From contig NZ_JABJRC010000004.1 of assembly GCF_013131805.1 (NCBI RefSeq), positions 434,001-498,000 on the forward strand: DNA of 64,000 nucleotides. Reading direction: 5' to 3'. Shown piece by piece: positions 61,878-64,000 of the stretch; position 1 is the first letter of the stretch, and the number at the start of each line of letters is the position of its first letter. The DNA is from Kribbella sandramycini (lineage in GTDB: Bacteria > Actinomycetota > Actinomycetes > Propionibacteriales > Kribbellaceae). The position numbers were made by a program, and so were the translations under genes. The notes under the pieces were generated by a model. It was given only the letters and a program-made list of their open reading frames with translations. It was not told the DNA's origin and did no database searches.

Positions 61878-61897
61878 GGTCGATCCTAGGATCGACC
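61878..61897. promoter_or_regulatory. Perfect 20-bp palindrome shared by divergent promoters
   Basis: GGTCGATCCTAGGATCGACC is fully symmetric and reads TAGGAT on each strand (plus 61887-61892; minus 61883-61888). On the minus strand TAGGAT lies 8 bases before the AAA-ATPase ATG. On the plus strand it would start a ~28-base leader for the methyltransferase. The palindrome could be both an operator and an overlapping bidirectional promoter. Confidence 0.65.
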
Positions 61898-61926
61898 TGG
61901 TCCAAAACCTCGTCGAACGGCAGCCG

Positions 61927-62772
61927 ATGACCAACACCTTTCGTACCGCGTGGCAGCACGCCCTCTACGGTCCGGACGGCTTCTACCGGCGCGAACGCCC
62001 CGCAGGCCATTTCCGTACGTCGGTGCACGCTTCTCCGCTGTTCGGGCAAGCCATCGCGCGGCTGGCCCGCCAGGTAGGCGCCGATCAGGTCACCGATATC
62101 GCCTCCGGCTCCGGCGAGCTGGCCGCCGTATTGCGCGCCGAAGGCCTGCAGGTACGCGAGATCGAGCTGGACGACGAGCTGCCCGACCAGCTCACCGGTC
62201 TGGTGATCGCCAACGAATGGCTCGACAACGTCCCGTGTGAACTGGCCGAGTGGGACGAGGACGGCGTACCGCGCTACCTCAGCGCGGATCTCACTCTCGG
62301 CGAGGTTGTCGAAGGCAACGATCTGGAGTGGTTGCGCAAGTGGTGGCCTGGTGAGCCGGGCGACCGCGCCGAGATCGGCCGGACCCGCGACCAGGCCTGG
62401 GCAGAGGTGGTCGCGAGGCTCGACGGCGTCGCTGTAGCCATCGACTACGGACACACAGCCGCCGACCGGCCGCCGTACGGCACTCTGACCAGCTTCCGGG
62501 CCGGGCGCGAGTGTCCGCCCACTCCTGATGGCTCCTGCGACCTCACGGCCCACGTGGCGCTCGATTCGCTGACCGAGGCCGTCAACGGTCGACTGCTCAC
62601 CCAGCACGACGCGCTGACTCAGCTCGGGGTCTCCGCCCGCCGACCGCCGCTGGACCAGGCCACCACCGACCCGCACGGCTATCTGAGGGCCTTGTCCACC
62701 GCTGGCGAAGCGGCCGAGCTGCTCGACCGGGCCGGCCTCGGCAGCTTCGGCTGGGTAGTGACGGGCTACTAG
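61927..62772 (+). CDS. MidA-type SAM-dependent methyltransferase (COG1565-like)
   Basis: A 281-aa protein. SAM-binding motif I is QVTDIASGSGELAAVL (~53-68). The MidA/NDUFAF7-type signature GLVIANEWLDNVPCELAEWDEDG follows; the mitochondrial homologue methylates an Arg of a complex I subunit. GVAVAIDYGH and a C-terminal LDRAGLGSFGWVVTGY also fit. An ATG at 61876 lies within the palindrome and would precede the likely transcript start, so 61927 is preferred. Its stop overlaps the convergent PH-domain gene (CTAG). No complex I genes are in the window. Confidence 0.82.
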   Translation: MTNTFRTAWQHALYGPDGFYRRERPAGHFRTSVHASPLFGQAIARLARQVGADQVTDIASGSGELAAVLRAEGLQVREIELDDELPDQLTGLVIANEWLDNVPCELAEWDEDGVPRYLSADLTLGEVVEGNDLEWLRKWWPGEPGDRAEIGRTRDQAWAEVVARLDGVAVAIDYGHTAADRPPYGTLTSFRAGRECPPTPDGSCDLTAHVALDSLTEAVNGRLLTQHDALTQLGVSARRPPLDQATTDPHGYLRALSTAGEAAELLDRAGLGSFGWVVTGY

Positions 62773-64000
62773 GACTCGTGCGGGCGCGTGGTCTCGATCG
62801 CTTGCCGAGCCACGCGTGCTTGGTTCGCCTGGGCGCCGGTGAGCCACGCCGCCTCGTTCGCATCGCGGTGCAGCGCGACCGCATTCGTCGGGCCCAGCGG
62901 AGTGTCGATGTGCACGTCAGCCAGGTTGAGCTTGCGCTGCAAGGGCCCTTGGGCGAGGCGGACGGACTGCGTCTTGTGGTGCAGGACGATCGACGTACGG
63001 CGGCTCACCCAACCTGAGGTGGTGACGAAGACCTGGTCGTCGGCGCCGTAGCTCAGGTAGCGCCAGCCGATCGGACGCAGCCATTTGGCCCGCTCAGGAG
63101 CGCGCTGCAGCTGGATGGCGTCCAGATTGAACCCGGGGAGGACCCGGGCGAGGACTCCGGCCACCTCGGCGCGTTCGCCGACCGGAAGCAGCTGTGCGCC
63201 CTGGAGCTCGTCGTCGCCTTCGTCCTTACCCGCAACGCCGGCAATATCGAGTTCAACGCGAGACCAGCCCAGCAGCCGCCAGATGAGCGGCTCGGTGATC
63301 AGCAGGCCTTGAACCCGGCCCGGCGGGATGGTCTGCCGCTGGACGTCGATCAGACCGCGCTTGGTGCGCAGCCCGTGGTCCGTCTGGGAGAGCGTGAAGC
63401 CGTGGTTGCCGACGACCTGCTTCCAGATCGGCTGCACGACACCGAGCAGCAGCGGCAGACCGGCGAACAGACCGATATGGAAGTCGAGCACCATCGTTGC
63501 GACGATCAGCCAGATCAGAGCGCCCGCGCTACCGATGACGGTGGAGGACAGCAGGGTCGCACCGAGCAGACGACTGGTCGGCACGACCAGAAGCGCCTCA
63601 GGCTCCGGCTGCGCGAGCTGTTGCTCAGCGACCTGCTCACCCTTGGCCCGGACGAGCAGCAGCGTGCGGAGCTCACCTGCTTCGGCATACCGGAAGTAGC
63701 TCAGCTTGCCGTCGCTCTTGCCGCCACCGGCGACGTCCATCCGCAGCTCGGCCATGCCGAAGATGCGGGCCACGAAGGGTTGTGCGACGTCGATCGCCTG
63801 GATCCGGTCGAAGCGGATGATCCGCGTCCGGCGGAACAGGAAGCCGCTGTCGACCCGGATCGCGTCGTCGGTCAGCTGCCACTTGGTGAACCACCAGGAC
63901 AGCGCGCCGAGCAGGATGCCGCCGATCAGCACGCCGAGCAGACCGATCCCCGCGATCTCCAGATTGCTGCGCAGGCTCTCGTTGTTCACCAGGATGAGGC
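62769..64000 (-). CDS. PH-domain (YdbT/bPH2-type) membrane protein, 5' truncated by the window
   Basis: The last ~410 codons are present and the frame is still open at the right edge. A GTG at 63989 could be read as a start, but the sequence just before it (LILVNNE) continues the frame, so the N-terminus is probably outside. Two or more bacterial PH2/DUF304 modules (WQLTDDAIRVDSGFLFRRTRIIRFDRIQAIDV and FTLSQTDHGLRTKRGLIDVQRQTIPPGRVQGL) are separated by hydrophobic helix pairs near residues 145-185. A third module lies at the C-terminus. Such YdbT-like proteins are membrane bound and mostly uncharacterised. Confidence 0.8.
   Translation of the reverse strand, partial: LILVNNESLRSNLEIAGIGLLGVLIGGILLGALSWWFTKWQLTDDAIRVDSGFLFRRTRIIRFDRIQAIDVAQPFVARIFGMAELRMDVAGGGKSDGKLSYFRYAEAGELRTLLLVRAKGEQVAEQQLAQPEPEALLVVPTSRLLGATLLSSTVIGSAGALIWLIVATMVLDFHIGLFAGLPLLLGVVQPIWKQVVGNHGFTLSQTDHGLRTKRGLIDVQRQTIPPGRVQGLLITEPLIWRLLGWSRVELDIAGVAGKDEGDDELQGAQLLPVGERAEVAGVLARVLPGFNLDAIQLQRAPERAKWLRPIGWRYLSYGADDQVFVTTSGWVSRRTSIVLHHKTQSVRLAQGPLQRKLNLADVHIDTPLGPTNAVALHRDANEAAWLTGAQANQARVARQAIETTRPHES

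Overview
The window is a gene-dense, very GC-rich stretch of an actinobacterial chromosome. The gene content (ClpC beside Lsr2 and class II LysS, DisA beside RadA, an F420-type LLM oxidoreductase, two AfsR-like regulators, a SigE-family sigma factor, a Scy/FilP-like coiled-coil pair, and secreted LamG and RHS/YD-repeat giants) suggests a filamentous soil actinomycete. Propionibacteriales of the Kribbella type is my best guess, but that is inference from gene style, not from a marker gene. I saw no rRNA, tRNA, CRISPR array, insertion sequence or prophage.

Layout. 1-3.3 kb: tail of an endonuclease/exonuclease/phosphatase protein and a first AfsR-like regulator. 3.3-13.6 kb (minus): an operon of a four-LamG secreted protein followed by a secreted RHS-repeat protein. 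13.8-17.7 kb: LLM oxidoreductase, PH-domain membrane protein, proC, a small disulfide-rich secreted protein and proline dehydrogenase; proC and proline dehydrogenase act at opposite ends of proline metabolism. 17.9-20.5 kb (plus): DUF695 protein, then a sigma factor and membrane partner with an ECF-like promoter. 20.5-25 kb (minus): ABC-2 exporter, and an overlapping operon ppx - TIM-barrel isomerase - TetR - HD. 25-31.6 kb: Cys-rich protein, VOC protein, wax-ester-synthase-like acyltransferase, GH20 hexosaminidase, MFS exporter plus methyltransferase. 31.6-38.6 kb: radA, fabH-like, disA, DHA2 exporter, a membrane-anchored protein and mutY; several are genome-integrity genes. 38.6-42 kb: an intergenic repeat array and the filP/scy-like pair. 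42-50 kb (minus): second AfsR-like regulator, clpC, lsr2, lysS. 50-54 kb: MFS exporter divergent from an ArsR-type regulator, DedA, a lipoprotein. 54-59 kb (minus): DUF2520 - panC - nadB - nadC - coaX, joining pantothenate/CoA and NAD synthesis. 59-64 kb: tandem-AAA (CbxX-type) ATPase divergent from a MidA-type methyltransferase, and a partial PH-domain protein.

The intergenic DNA is the most interesting part. (a) Two hairpins share an identical 32-bp loop but have unrelated, self-complementary arms (26.5 and 33.1 kb). (b) An operator of four alternating half-sites, spaced exactly 11 bp, lies between the exporter and the ArsR-type gene (51.3 kb). (c) Two divergent promoter regions have their two -10 hexamers inside one perfect palindrome (37.7 and 61.9 kb). 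(d) A ~61-bp tandem repeat with covarying hairpins separates mutY from filP (38.7 kb). (e) More than ten genes have a TANNNT hexamer 6-8 bases before the start codon, implying leaderless mRNAs. CoaX also lacks the catalytic aspartate of its family. All functions are read from sequence by eye; no database search was run.
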